Source: Tubulanus polymorphus (Eukaryota; Nemertea; Palaeonemertea; Tubulaniformes; Tubulanidae). Taken from it: a stretch of 64,000 nucleotides of DNA. The stretch lies in contig NC_134029.1 of NCBI RefSeq assembly GCF_964204645.1, forward strand, positions 22,586,450 through 22,650,449, in the 5' to 3' direction. Shown piece after piece: positions 37,184 through 49,401 of the stretch. The position numbers and the translations under genes were made by a program. Positions within the stretch are counted from its first letter, which is position 1, and the number at the start of each line of letters is the position of its first letter. The notes below the pieces were generated by a model. It made no database searches and was not told the DNA's origin. It was given only the letters and a program-made list of their open reading frames with translations.

Positions 37184-40100
37184 ATGGCCCATATATCCTC
37201 GTCACCGAATTGGTATTGTAGCAGAATCAGTGACTGTAGTCTAGATGGAGTTTACGCATACGGTGCACAAAATAAAATCCATCTTTTCGTCGCAAAAGGC
37301 TCGAAATGCGATGCAAATTTACTTCCGGGTTTTCTAGGATGTTTCGAAGCCCACTCAGAACGGGTGACATCTGTCTGTTTCTGTCCAACTGACAGTTCAA
37401 CCTGCTGTAGTGGTAGTGACGACGGTTCTGTTAAGATATGGGACATCAATAAGAGAACTAATTTGAAGGGGCATGTCAATCACCAGGTATATTTTTAAGG
37501 GTGAAGAAAAACAGATTACAGATTAAAGGCTACTAATTTTGGGCTAATATATTAAATATTTTAGGTTCTCTGTAGCTGCTATGGATGATCATTTACTATT
37601 CATCAATAATGAGATAATGCAAATCAGGGTCAAATAGAATATCGTCTTGAAAAAAATATTCTTCACAATTTTTCATATTACGACAGCCCGGCAAAGTGAC
37701 TTGTGTATGCTGGTCTGCAGTCAATGAATCACTGATTGTTAGCGGCGATGATAGAGGAGATATAGTAATCTGGAGAACAGATTCCAACGAACCAAAAATA
37801 TTCTCACCAGAAAAAGGCCACATTCAGGCTTTAAAAACTTCACCTCATAATGAGAACCATGTAGCAGTCGCGTAAGTTATTGATATTTTTGTAAAGTGTT
37901 ACTCATAAGAAAAGAAATTTGGTGATATTCAACAAGAAGAGATTTTTTTCAGGTACAAATCAGGGTTGGTTCTGTTGATCGATGTTGGCAATAAACTGAG
38001 CGTGATTTACAAATTGAAAGGTCACGATGATGAAATACACTGTCTCTCCTGGTGTCCATCAATGGGTGAACAACTGCTGGAAAAGCAGTCGTGGAGAAAA
38101 TCAGGTACGTTGAGTTACGTTGTGTTTTGGCAAATATTTCATGCTGATACAAATCTTTTTTCTTGCTAGTATGAGATAATCTCCCTGAATACAAAAGAAA
38201 AATAATTCCTCTGAAAAGTTTCCTTGTGCTTATATTTCATTCAATGTTTCTCCACTATAGTCTAATAGCCATCATCAGGAATAGCACGAATAGATGAAGA
38301 TAAGAATATTATCTCAAGGAAACTTTTCAGACTCCTTTTTCGTTCGTATCGCAAGATTTCATCCAATATCATTGTCACAAAACGGACAGACAGTTTCAAA
38401 CTTTATTCTCGAATATTTTGTAGAAGATGATTGCTTTTCACCGGCCGACGATGATAAGGATAATACTGGAGGTTGTTTACTCGCGTCGGGAAGTAAAGAT
38501 AAGACGATTCGAGTGTGGAGTTCTTCGCTGGGGAAATGTCTGTTCGTGTTGCGTCTGCCGACGAATACGAATAATCGTCGCGATCGAAACGACGAGAGCA
38601 GAGCGAGAATTTGGCTGACATTAGAATGGTTGAAAAATAAACCTAAACAGTTTATTTCCAGTTCCTTCGGGTAAAGTTTCCGATGAATAATTCTATGACG
38701 CTTTAAGTAACTGACCTTACTGCTTTCATATTGAAAGTTCTTTTTCTTTAGGGGAGAACTTCTTCTATGGGATTTGACAAAGCAGACCAAGCAGAAGTGG
38801 CAGGTATTTGGAACGAACGGAAACAAGGGACACAATCGAATTGTGTTTAGTATTTGCCCATTGAGACCATCAGAAAGTGGCCTAGCCACAATATCAATGA
38901 GCCGACAGGTACTTTTCTGTGTATTATTCATAAACGTTTTTGTAGTTTTTCAATATGCGAAGATTTTTTATGTTTTGCTAAGGTTCTGTTTTGGGACATC
39001 GATACAATGACATGTCAATCTGCTCTACCAACGTTGGGAGGTTTTCTATACAGTATCTCCTATTCGCCTATCAATCCAGGTAACGTTCGTATAGAAAAAA
39101 CCCTCGAATCATTTATTTCTAATCCTACATTTTAATAGATGTTTATTGTGACAGGTTTTTTGGCATTCGGCGTCGGAGACAATATGATCCGTGTATGGAA
39201 TACTGGTAACCCTTCTAATCTGTACGATGTCACATCTCTGTGGCAGGGGATTAGATCTAATGTAACAACAGTTTGCTGGCATCCCGATAAAGAAGGTATT
39301 CTGGCCTATGGCACTAAGGATGGACGTGTTGGCATCTATAACATTCTTTCAAACAAGTAAGAATTCATTTGATAATGATAATTAAATTCTAATTATTATG
39401 TCCAGTGAGTGCCTCAAGGTTTATCAGGAATGCTTTTAGAAAATCAATTCTAGTCAATATAGGTCTTGCTTTGCTTGAAAATTGATCAGTTTATTAACCA
39501 TTTCACTATGTATATCAATTTTTGATCACCAGATCACCAGAGATCTCGGGTACTTATCACAGAGATACAGTTTATGTTGTAACCTGGGGGCCCTGCTGTT
39601 CGGATGAAGAAGGTAAGAATTTGTCTCTTACAGTACTTAAATATTTAATGTCAATTTACTGGTCACCGTTTTCCTGATTTTTTGTGAAGGTGAAGATTCA
39701 AGTGAAATGGATTTATACAGCGTCGGTGATGGAATAATTTTCCAGCATAGAAGATCTCAGTTTCAGAAAGAAGCTTCAAATATCAATGATCTGATGAAAA
39801 GAACTAATAGACTCTCTGTAAGTAGATTTCATAATAACTGTGCTAAAAAACATCTTTTTTCGAATTGTGTGTTTTAATTATTGTCTTGTATTTCGGTATC
39901 AGCATTGTCCTCAAAGGAGTGAATTTAGTTGGAAGCCTGATTGGTCAGTTGTAGCTATTGGCAATGAAGATGGGTCAGTTATTACTTGCTCACATTACTT
40001 GAATGCGCCTTAATTCTTACAGATAATATTATGATTGTATGGGTTCATTCCATTCTAGATCAGTGGAGATCTGTAGAGCACCAAACCTGCAAATATTGTG

Positions 40101-43100
40101 TACGATATGCGTTGCTCGAAAATTAATCAACTGTCTGCGTTGGCATCCAAAGTATTCAGGTTCTTCGCCAGATGGTTCATCACTCCATTCTTGGTTGGCT
40201 ATTGGTTCGAATGAGCCCGCAGTAAAAGTAGTCGATACAATCTCTGCATTAGGTAAGAAACGTCTTCATAGTTTTACTTACCAGCAGTTCTCTATAACAA
40301 ATTTCTTGCTCAGCTATCTTTGTAATTTCCTACAGATAGGGAGGCTTCTCAAACTGCCATAACATTGACTGACTGTGCACACGAGCTGGTCGGACACACC
40401 GCTCGAGTTACTAGTCTATCCTGGAGCAATCACGTTGATGGTATGTTAGTGTCAGCTTCTTACGACGGAACAGCTCAGGTGTGGAATGCTATGCTTTGCG
40501 AGCCAGTTGTAAACTACCGGGGTCACACTGAAAGGTTGCTCGCTGTGCAGTGGAGTCCTATATCTGACAATGTTTTATATAGTGGTGGTTGCGATTTATC
40601 ATTGCATAAATGGAATATTTGTGATCAGCAGTTCAAAACACCTCCGAAAGGTAGGCAGTCATTCTACGCAGATTTGTTTCTTTACCAAACATACGCACTG
40701 CATCAATTACTCGATGTATTATCTCCTAATTGTAGAAGGAAATACAACCTATGCTTGGAAGGAAAAGGATGCATCGAAGAAAAATAAAAAAGGAAAGAAT
40801 AAGAAGAAATCATCAGCCGAAAAACCTAAAGAGTTGTCAGCGAATCCCCCACCTGTGGACGCTGCTTCAAATAGTGAGATTAATGAATTGGAAGTGTTGT
40901 TAGAGAAGAAAAGGCAAGAGTTGCTAGCAAAGGCTGAATTGAAACAGATAAATAGAACCGAAGAAAGTGTAAATACTGTGGTGCCAGATACAAACAAACA
41001 TTCAGATGGTGAAGGTAACGTCAAAACAAGCTGTACAAAACAAGCCTTATTTTTGCAACATTGGTAACTCAGTGATCATTGATAGGATCGATATATTTCA
41101 GTTATACCTGATAGAGATGAGGTTATTGATGCTGTCTCAAAATCACCGCAAATTCCTGACAATATCCAAGCCATTTTACAGAAATCATTAACCGGGGCAG
41201 TCATTCATATTCCCAGACGAGGTGAAAACATTTACGGGTACTCTTTATTCGATCTCTTTCTATCGTTACCAATCAACATTTCATTGATGAATAAGGGATT
41301 GTTTATTCTAGAACTAAAAGATAAAAAGAAACGTAAAACGAGAGCGTTTCTGCCAGTTTGTAGTTCACTGGAGAATAGAGGAAAAGCATTTCACCTGCAG
41401 GACTGTCTCGATTTGACAGATATCCTGTATGGGTCTGACGGTCAGTGATTAGTGCACAATCTTGTGGATCGATGGAATTTATTTATTGTTCATTGATTGG
41501 AATTTTCTACTGTCTCTTAGATGAATGTAAGGTTGGTGGAGTTGGAGAGTTTACACACCTTGGAGTGTTCCTCGATTACAGAGCGATGTGTCGCACTCTG
41601 CATACAGAAGGTAAGTGGATAATAGTTTGAAGTGCCGGAACTGAACGTTTTGTGGCCATAATTTGACCTTTGTGACGGTTTATTTACAGCTTTGTACCAA
41701 CTACAGTATGGTTTGTTGGATTATGTATTTTTGATTGATATCTGGAAGGGTGATATCGGCGCTGTTCTGAAAAAAGCTGAAGAGAGCCAACAATTAAATG
41801 ATTGGCTCATTGCTCTTGCTTCATTTTGTAAGTTCAACATGTACCAGTACCATTAAATTTCTTCATGGCCTGCCAGCGATATCTTGTTTCATGTTTGTTT
41901 GTTCCTCTTGTATTTCTCCAGCTACCCATCCAAATTATATCAGTATTTGTCAGAAGTATGCTTATCAATTGGAATTTGATGGTCAGATTCACAAGGGTGT
42001 CGCATTTCTATTGGCTAGCGGCAAGATCTACGATGCGATCGAAGTTTTAAAAAGGAACTCAATGTTTCGGTGAGATAATTGACTGTTCTTTCACAAACGA
42101 TACTTTTCAACTGTCAAATGGTTTAATTTATCTTGTATCTTGTTGATCCATAGCGATGCACTGTTATTGGCTAAACTGCAGTTGTGTGAAGATGATCCAT
42201 TTATCGTGACTATCATTCAGACATGGATCGATTACTTGATAAAGGAATCCCACCTGGAACAAGCAGCTAAGTGGCAAGTTACTTTTTATAAAACGTATGT
42301 TATATAAACGACGAATCAATTAATGATTTCATTGTTTTGTAAACACTTGGTATTTGTAGCTATCTTTCGATAAATCATCCTGAAGATGCGGCTAAGCTGT
42401 TGATGAAACGAAATGATAAACAGGGTCTAAAAGTCGCGTTTCATATAGCGATGAATTCACATTTGACCCGCCTCGCTAAAGAACTGATGTACAACTTGAT
42501 ACAGAAGTGTTTGTTATCGTTTGACTGGCAGCTGAGCTGGGAAGTAGTTGACAAAGCAAAGCAACTGCAGGTATTTCATCGTAGGCATATTATTTGAGTA
42601 TATTATTCCGAACCATGCCCTTTCTAAACTTGCGTTTCATTTACAGATCGAAGAATTGAAACCTTTTCTTGTCATACATGAGTTGTTAGCTACAGAATTG
42701 GAATCGTTTGGAGCGATCAATCTTCCAGATGCAGTCTCTCGATCTAGTCAAGCTGAAATACCTCAAGAAACCTCATCGAGGCCGAAGTTTCTACTGGATC
42801 TGACGATCGCCGATGATCTTACTCCGTGGGAGTTATATACTGTAAATGGTCGCAGTTTTCTCCATAGCCTACTCGATCGTCTGTACGAACGCTGCGGAAT
42901 ATGTACAGAATCTAAAAATCTCAAGGCTTGTTATTCGGCTTTACAAACTGTTCCCTTGTCTCAATCGCCCCAATTGAAGATGCCTTTACCACAAGTAAGA
43001 GATAAGTACATGTAGTATCATCATTCAACGACTCATGAATTCATGGGAAATCTGATTCAAATTTCAAATTGATGAAATCGTCACTTCTATCTTTTTTCAG

Positions 43101-44654
43101 ACCTTGTTTTATGCCGGTTATCACCTCACCCTGTGCTTGGTTCAAACGTTGAGAGGTTCGTCGATATCTGCCGGTAAACACTTGTTATCCGTAATGAAAC
43201 TATTCTCTACACAGAGTCCTGTCTTACTTCAAGCATCCTGCAGCATTTTATTCCCATTGGGTGAGAAACATTTTCATAAACGTCTTATTGTCCTAGTCGC
43301 TTTGTCACTCAATTTTTGTAATGTTTACATATGGGTGTTGATCTCATTACAGGACCTGGTTACTGGACGAAGTTTCAGCGTGAAATAATGGCGCGAACTA
43401 TTGCCAGACGACTGTCACACGACTATGTGGATAGTGACCATGAACGAGATGCCGTTTCAGCTTCAATCCGTCACGCTTTGAACGCCTGGTATTACTATGC
43501 CGTTCTACATTGCATTCTACTTATCATAGAGAAACTGTCTCCGTTAGTCGAGACAAAACAACAGTCTAATTCTAAACTCGATATCGATGAAATATCCACC
43601 GGTGTAAAACTCGAATCTGAATCTGAGAACGAACCCGACGCTACTATTTCACATCAGAGTAACCGAGAAGCTAGTGAGGGTTCTGATGTTATACGCTTTC
43701 ACCGAAAACAACATATCAAATCTGATATAACCGTTCTATTCAAAGATAAATACACGTTGAATGACACTAAGCTCGTACAAATTTGCGCAAATTTGTTGTG
43801 CGATACTTACACCGCCGAGACGACTTTGACGAAGTGTCTCGAAATTATATCGTCTCGCATCAAACAGTTAAGAGACTCGTCTGTTTCGCAAAAGCCCGGC
43901 TGTTCTGATATCGGCGAACAACCAGTTATTGCCCAAAAATCTTTGCCTAATGAGAAAGATTCGGTATTCGAAACGTTAAAGCAGCCAACTGAAAATCTTT
44001 CGTCGAGTAGAAATGAAAGGTTCGATGAAGAACAAATGAATGGAAGCGGAGATAAATTGATGGCAACTTCATCGAGCAGTGATGAAAATGAATACGTCGT
44101 TATCGATGAACTGGCAAAAGCGCCGACGGTTCCGTGTGATGGATGCTTCGAATGTCAGCCACCCGAATTTTCGGCATCCACTGATGAATCAACGAAACAA
44201 GATTCGGCACAACAGCGATCGCACTCGGATTCCTGTTCACTGATGGATGAATTCGATATAATTCTCGCGAATAATACGGTGGCACTTCGTACCAGATATC
44301 CAGATGTCGGGAGCGCTTGGTGTTCGTTAACACTACTAACGCGTTACCACGATGAGAATGTGTCGCTGTCAATCTTGCTAAGTGAGGAGAAACGAATTAA
44401 AGAGGAATTGAATGAACTTCCATCAACGCTACGGGTAAATGCATTGTAACTGGAACTCAATTGTCCGCGCTCTTGATTTGATTTCAATCATTCATTATTT
44501 TCTTTTTCAGGAAACAGAGTACCCTTCGATGGAGGATATTTTGGACAAGCTTTTCTATGCTGAAGAACACTTGTGTGCAGTCGGAATCAAAACAGATCTT
44601 TTCAAACAAACTCTTTCAGCTTTTTCGAAAAGAAGTGCTGTTCATCCTCAATAA
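37184..44654 (+). CDS. GEMIN5: Gem-associated protein 5 (SMN complex snRNA-binding subunit)
   Basis: Twenty-three exons: 37184-37486, 37687-37871, 37953-38104, 38424-38670, 38752-38908, 38983-39079, 39155-39356, 39533-39612, 39690-39817, 39903-39973, 40059-40252, 40336-40650, 40736-41014, 41102-41440, 41521-41610, 41690-41827, 41922-42069, 42154-42273, 42360-42570, 42647-42994, 43101-43260, 43353-44434, 44511-44654; about 1729 residues (human about 1508). GEMIN5 recognises the Sm site and cap of pre-snRNAs and loads them on the SMN complex; it also binds ribosomes. The N-terminal half carries WD40 repeats ([50 protein letters not shown]). The cap-binding SPNWYC motif near residue 10 is kept. 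A Lys-rich linker, a TPR-like dimerisation region (from about exon 16) and the [12 protein letters not shown]-type C-terminus follow. Exon 22 is a 1.1-kb acidic, poorly conserved exon. The exon 18 donor is GC. Confidence 0.95.
38210..38331. repeat. 17-bp inverted repeat in GEMIN5 intron 3
   Basis: TCTGAAAAGTTTCCTTG (38210-38226) and its perfect complement (38315-38331), 88 nt apart; possibly a MITE remnant. Confidence 0.7.
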
Positions 44655-45997
44655 AGCTATACCAAAAAATAAAAAACTTAGAAAAATGCAGTTTGAATTT
44701 TCGTCGCTTTTTATGTAGAGGATATCGATAAGTCTGCATTTATTTCTCTATTTACAATAAATTGAGGTGACCCGATAAAAGATTATATCTATCAAAATAT
44801 GACCTGGCCCAATTGAAACAACTATCATATTCAAATACATGTAAAAATGAAAATTGCAATCATATCTGATTTTTGCCGGAGGCCTTCTCTTCGATTCAGG
44901 AGCGTATATAATAGCAAGTCGCAACAAAAGGTTTGCTTAAAATGAAAATTCCTTAGTTTCTTTTTTTAGTTACCGGTTTTCATAAAGGTTGACATCGGGG
45001 TTTTTTCGCTTAGACTCGACAGAATATTTCAGCTCCGTAGCCAGCCATGTCTCTGCAAAGTGGACTGCTTGTCACGAGCACAAAAAAGGCAGAAAAGTTT
45101 TGATGCATTGCGCAATGAAGAGCAATTTCACGACTTAAGTAATATTGGGTAAAAACGGAAGAAAACTTCGCTTCTTTTTCCTGCAATTTCACCTCGAATC
45201 ACGTAAGTTTGAATGAGAGTTAAAGTGTCACCAATGAATTAATCTTTTTCGAAATCGATGATCAAATTGCGTCATGGCGGGACCTTTGTCAATTCATTCA
45301 AAACCCAAAACGCCCTAAATACGGGCCTAAGGTTAAATCTTATAAAGTGGGCCTAACGTATTGATAAGTCCTGTTATCATGTATCACTATCTCAGGCTAC
45401 TGTAGACCTAGTTTCTCAGACTTTCAAAATCACTTGATTGATCTGATAAAGGCTGATGTTTTATTTTGGAAGTTTATCAGTATTGAAATGGAATACCTTC
45501 AAACCTTTTCGAAATTTGATCCGGCTACGTCTTTTTTATTATTGGTATACTTAATAGAAAATAAAAAAAGATCAAAACAAAATCACAATTCTAGTGTCGC
45601 TACCAAATCAATTATGTTTTATGATTTCTGGTACCTGGGCGAAAACTCTCGCCACCAGCCGGAATTGAGAAAATATATTTAGTTTATCTACTTAAAGATA
45701 TCTTGAAAGCAGTATTAGTCAATTTATTGTGTATAGACTGATGCAATCTCCTTTACCTAATCCACGCCCCTAGGATTAGCATTATTGTTTTATAACTCGG
45801 ATTTTGCGTCGTTAAAGATTAGCCTACATGGGTCAGTTAGCATTTATGTTCCAGGAGTCCGTTTCGAAGAACTAATCGCTTTAACAGTCGAAACTACGTT
45901 CCCTCGGCGTCACATAGTGTCGTCGTGTTAGTACTTTACCAACTTTAATCAAACGTGTTCCTGGTTCGTTTTTAGGATTGATCCTTCAGGTTTTAAC
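44655..45997. other. Interval between GEMIN5 and SLCO-a
   Basis: GEMIN5 3' end followed by the SLCO-a promoter and 5' UTR. No exon or clear repeat is recognised. Confidence 0.5.
44668..44673 (+). terminator. GEMIN5 polyadenylation signal
   Basis: AATAAA 14 nt after the stop codon. Confidence 0.6.
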
Positions 45998-48863
45998 ATG
46001 GCTGTGAACGAAGAACATTCGAACCAGGAGGAAAATCTACTCGAAAAAGCAATAACTAAAGAAGCTCTGGTAAATATGGATGAAAGCGGATATAAAGACT
46101 GCGGTTTGGGACCTTTTCGACCGACTTGTTTGAAAAAAAGACGCAACGTTTTATCGTTTACGATCGTTGTATCTATTATGCTTATAATCCAAGGTGGAGC
46201 CGTAACGTACTTGAATGCTTCTTTAACAACGTTAGAAAAAGCTTTCAAAATAACGAGTGCCAAATCTGGATTCATCACTAGCGCTAACGACATCGGGTTT
46301 CTTTGTTTCGTTGTTCTTGCCAGTTATCTCGCTAGTCGTTCGCACAAACCTCTAGTTATCGGAATTTCGAACATAATCGTCGGATTTTCTGGGATATTTT
46401 GTGCCCTACCTTACTTCATATTTGGTGGTTCTATGGAAGATATATCAACAAACGATAGAGAGACATTTCCCATCTCATATAATTCATCTTCGCAAAATGT
46501 TTCGATATTTAACGTTAGTAACATTGATGCTGAATCTTGCGATATTAAGCAGAGTAACGAGGCTGATTTCAGAGGTACCGCTAGCTATGGTATGATGATA
46601 TTTGGCCAGGTTGTGGATGGTATTGCTTCATCCCCGAGATGGTCTCTCACCATGTCATTTATTGATGAAAATGTGAATTTGTATGCAGCGCCATTTTATT
46701 TGGGTAAGCTGGTCGAAAACAATTCATATATTTTTTGACAGATTTACCTTTTTAATGTATACATATATGATTCGCTTTGATAAATGACTTTCCCATTTGA
46801 TCTAGGCATCTTATTTAGCTTAAGAACATTGTCTCCAGTTGTTGGGTATGGATTTGGTGCTATTTTCACCCTTATACCAATTGATTTAAAAGGTAATTGT
46901 AACTGATATATTTACACGTACATTTTTCATTACAGTAAAGTTTCCACGTCCTAACATCCAAAAATCCACTATGCTAATTTCAGAACATGATATTTCTCCG
47001 TATCATCCACAATGGATTAGCGCATGGTGGCTCGGATTTTTGGTCATAGGAATAGCGGTCGTCACCTCTTCAATTCCGATACTCTTCTTTCCGAAACATC
47101 TTCCAGTGGAGGCTTCGAAACCGAAGAAAAAGAAAAGTAAACTGATGATGATATTGTGCTCGTCGGGAGAAGCTGAAACGCCTGCAATTAATGCTGAAAA
47201 TGATATTGATTCATCACCAGCTTTACTGACAACAAAATCAGAAACAGAGCATATCAACATTAAAGGTTACTTGTGAAACATCTATGACGTTTGTCAGGCT
47301 AAATGAAGGTTTTCGGTGTCCCGTTTTAGAATCATTTTTACATACTCCGTTTCGTATTTCAGGATTTCCCAAGGCTTTATGGCGCCTCTTCTCGAATCCA
47401 ATATTCATATTGAAATTGGTCATAGGATTTTTCAACGCATTGTATTACATGGGTTTTCATGCATTCCTACCAAAATATCTGGAACGTCAATTTGAGTTGA
47501 CAGCTTCTCAAGCAAGTTTGATAGTTGGTGAGTTGTCCCGAAAAACATTTTCTAACTCTTTCTCTCTCACTGGTGATATTGATCGAATTCATAATTCGCT
47601 ATTTCAGGTATCACTGCTGGAATTCCTACCGCTGTCGGAACTATTCTGAGCGGTTATTTCACAAAACGTATGAAACTGACGCTTATACAGATGGGAAAAG
47701 TTGAATTCTTTATCTTCCTCGTCGCATCAGTAATATTTACAGCGTCGATTGGTATATCTTGTCCAAAAAGTCCCGTGCATGGTGTCAACAGTGATGAGAG
47801 GTAGGATAAAGAGAGACAAGATCTCTGTTGTATTGCAATCTCTGGTTTGTACTCTTACTCTTGCGATATTTTACAGCATCAATATGTCAGAGCCATGTAA
47901 CATTGACCTCAACTGCCCAAAACTTACGTATAATCCTGTATGTAGCGTATCAACTGGCGAAACATTCTTTTCACCTTGTCAAGCTGGATGCCGGTCATCT
48001 CCAATAGATAAGGTATACATCATATCTGGACATTTTTTGTCGTCCTGAAGTTTTTTGAATAACTGTATTGTAAACTTCTGTTTCAGACGTACTATAACTG
48101 TACCTGTATTCCCGATGGAATTGTTACTCAAGGAGTTTGTAAATCTGACTGTAAAATGATCTACGCATTTTCTGCATTGCTTATGGTATCTACGTTCATC
48201 ATCGCGTTGGGTTTAATGCCTTCTATCATGATACTGATGAGGTAACAATACACATTTCTGAATTTAACTCTGCATCCAACAGTTCACAGTTTTCCGAATC
48301 TACGTTTTCGCATATCATTTACAGAGGCGTGGAACCAAGAGATAAAGCATTATGTATAGGAGTTTACACGTGTTTTGTCAGTTTGCTTGGTAAGTTCACT
48401 TCGTCCTTAAGTTTAGAAAAGATTTCTGAAAATTCAGTTCTCCGTCTTCAATCTTTTTGTCAAATTCATTTACCAGTAGATTGTTTTCTTTGATTTTTTT
48501 AGCGAGTCTTTTCCTTAACATTGGCCCCCAGATATTAATCTAATAATGCTATACATAATCTATACATTTTCAGGAATAATATCTCCGGTTATGTTCGGTA
48601 GCGTTATCGACAGTTTTTGTTTTCTGCACGATGCGTGTAACAAAGATGTCTGTCTTATTTATGACATGACTGATTTTCGTTTGAAGTATCTCGGCATGGC
48701 GCACTCGTTTCGGTTACCGCAGCTAGTGTTTATCGGAGTGTTGTGGTACGTTTTCGAAAAACGTTATAAAGGTATCGTGCAAGTCGGTTTGGATAAGGAA
48801 AAAGTCGCCGACAATAAAGACAACGAACCTGAAAAAGAACTACTGCCAATGTCAAATATGTAG
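45998..48863 (+). CDS. Organic anion transporting polypeptide (SLCO family), paralog a
   Basis: Nine exons: 45998-46703, 46806-46892, 46984-47265, 47363-47527, 47608-47800, 47877-48012, 48087-48241, 48325-48389, 48574-48863; 692 residues. OATPs are 12-helix plasma membrane exchangers for amphipathic organic anions (bile salts, steroid conjugates, thyroid hormones, prostaglandins). Seen directly: the OATP signature around QWISAWWLGFLVIG, a Kazal-type Cys-rich extracellular loop between helices 9 and 10 (CNIDLNC...YNPVCSVSTGETFFSPC...GC...YYNCTC), and the EPRDKAL motif before the last helices. The long loop between helices 3 and 4 is rich in N-glycosylation sequons. The intron after exon 3 uses a weak GTTACT donor. 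The gene converges on paralog b with 538 bp between stop codons. The SLCO subfamily cannot be assigned safely. Confidence 0.93.
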
Positions 48864-49064
48864 TTAAAATGTAATTGTCCTTACAGTCCTTAGTTAGAGA
48901 ACTTGTACAGATTGTCAATGCAGATCATAATATTTATATACATTATAAATGGAACTAAGTTATTTTCAAAGATAATGAAAGAATTCCCTTTCCATGAACC
49001 ATGCAAGAACGTGGTATCTTCAAGCTTACTTAAACACCGTGTACTAGTTTATGTGAGTAATGTT

Positions 49065-49070
49065 AATAAA
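49065..49070 (+). terminator. Probable SLCO-a polyadenylation signal
   Basis: AATAAA 201 nt after the stop; an alternative lies at 49325-49330. Confidence 0.45.
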
Positions 49071-49099
49071 GAAAATAATTTATCAGAAAATAGTGGCGT

Positions 49100-49105
49100 T
49101 TTATT
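49100..49105 (-). terminator. Probable SLCO-b polyadenylation signal
   Basis: AATAAA on the minus strand about 300 nt after the SLCO-b stop, beyond the opposing SLCO-a signal. Confidence 0.4.
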
Positions 49106-49401
49106 CGTCTTTTATGTACACGATTTTCTTCACGAGAAGTATTGTAAGATTCTGTTTGCCTCTGGTCAGATCGATGCACAAGCCAGAATTGATAAATATT
49201 GCGCTCCACCTCAGCCAAATAGAAAAAAAACTAGGATCATTTTTGTCTAGGTCTTGTTTGTTGCATGGTATAGGTTTTCGATTTAATTGTTGTGGATTTA
49301 GAATTGATTGATATTCAATCAATCAATAAACTCTTTCTAAAAGTCAAATTACCTAAATGGCTCGTGGTCCCCAAGGTGAACAGAATCGTACTGTATTTTT
49401 G

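Larger units (their letters stand above)
48864..49401. other. Shared 3' region of two convergent SLCO genes
   Basis: Contains plus-strand AATAAA at 49065-49070 and 49325-49330 and minus-strand AATAAA at 49100-49105, so the two 3' UTRs probably overlap. Confidence 0.55.

Noticed and set aside
38359-38931. 190-codon minus-strand open frame
   Set aside because: Antisense shadow of GEMIN5 exons 4-5; the plus frame matches WD40 repeats and spliced phases.
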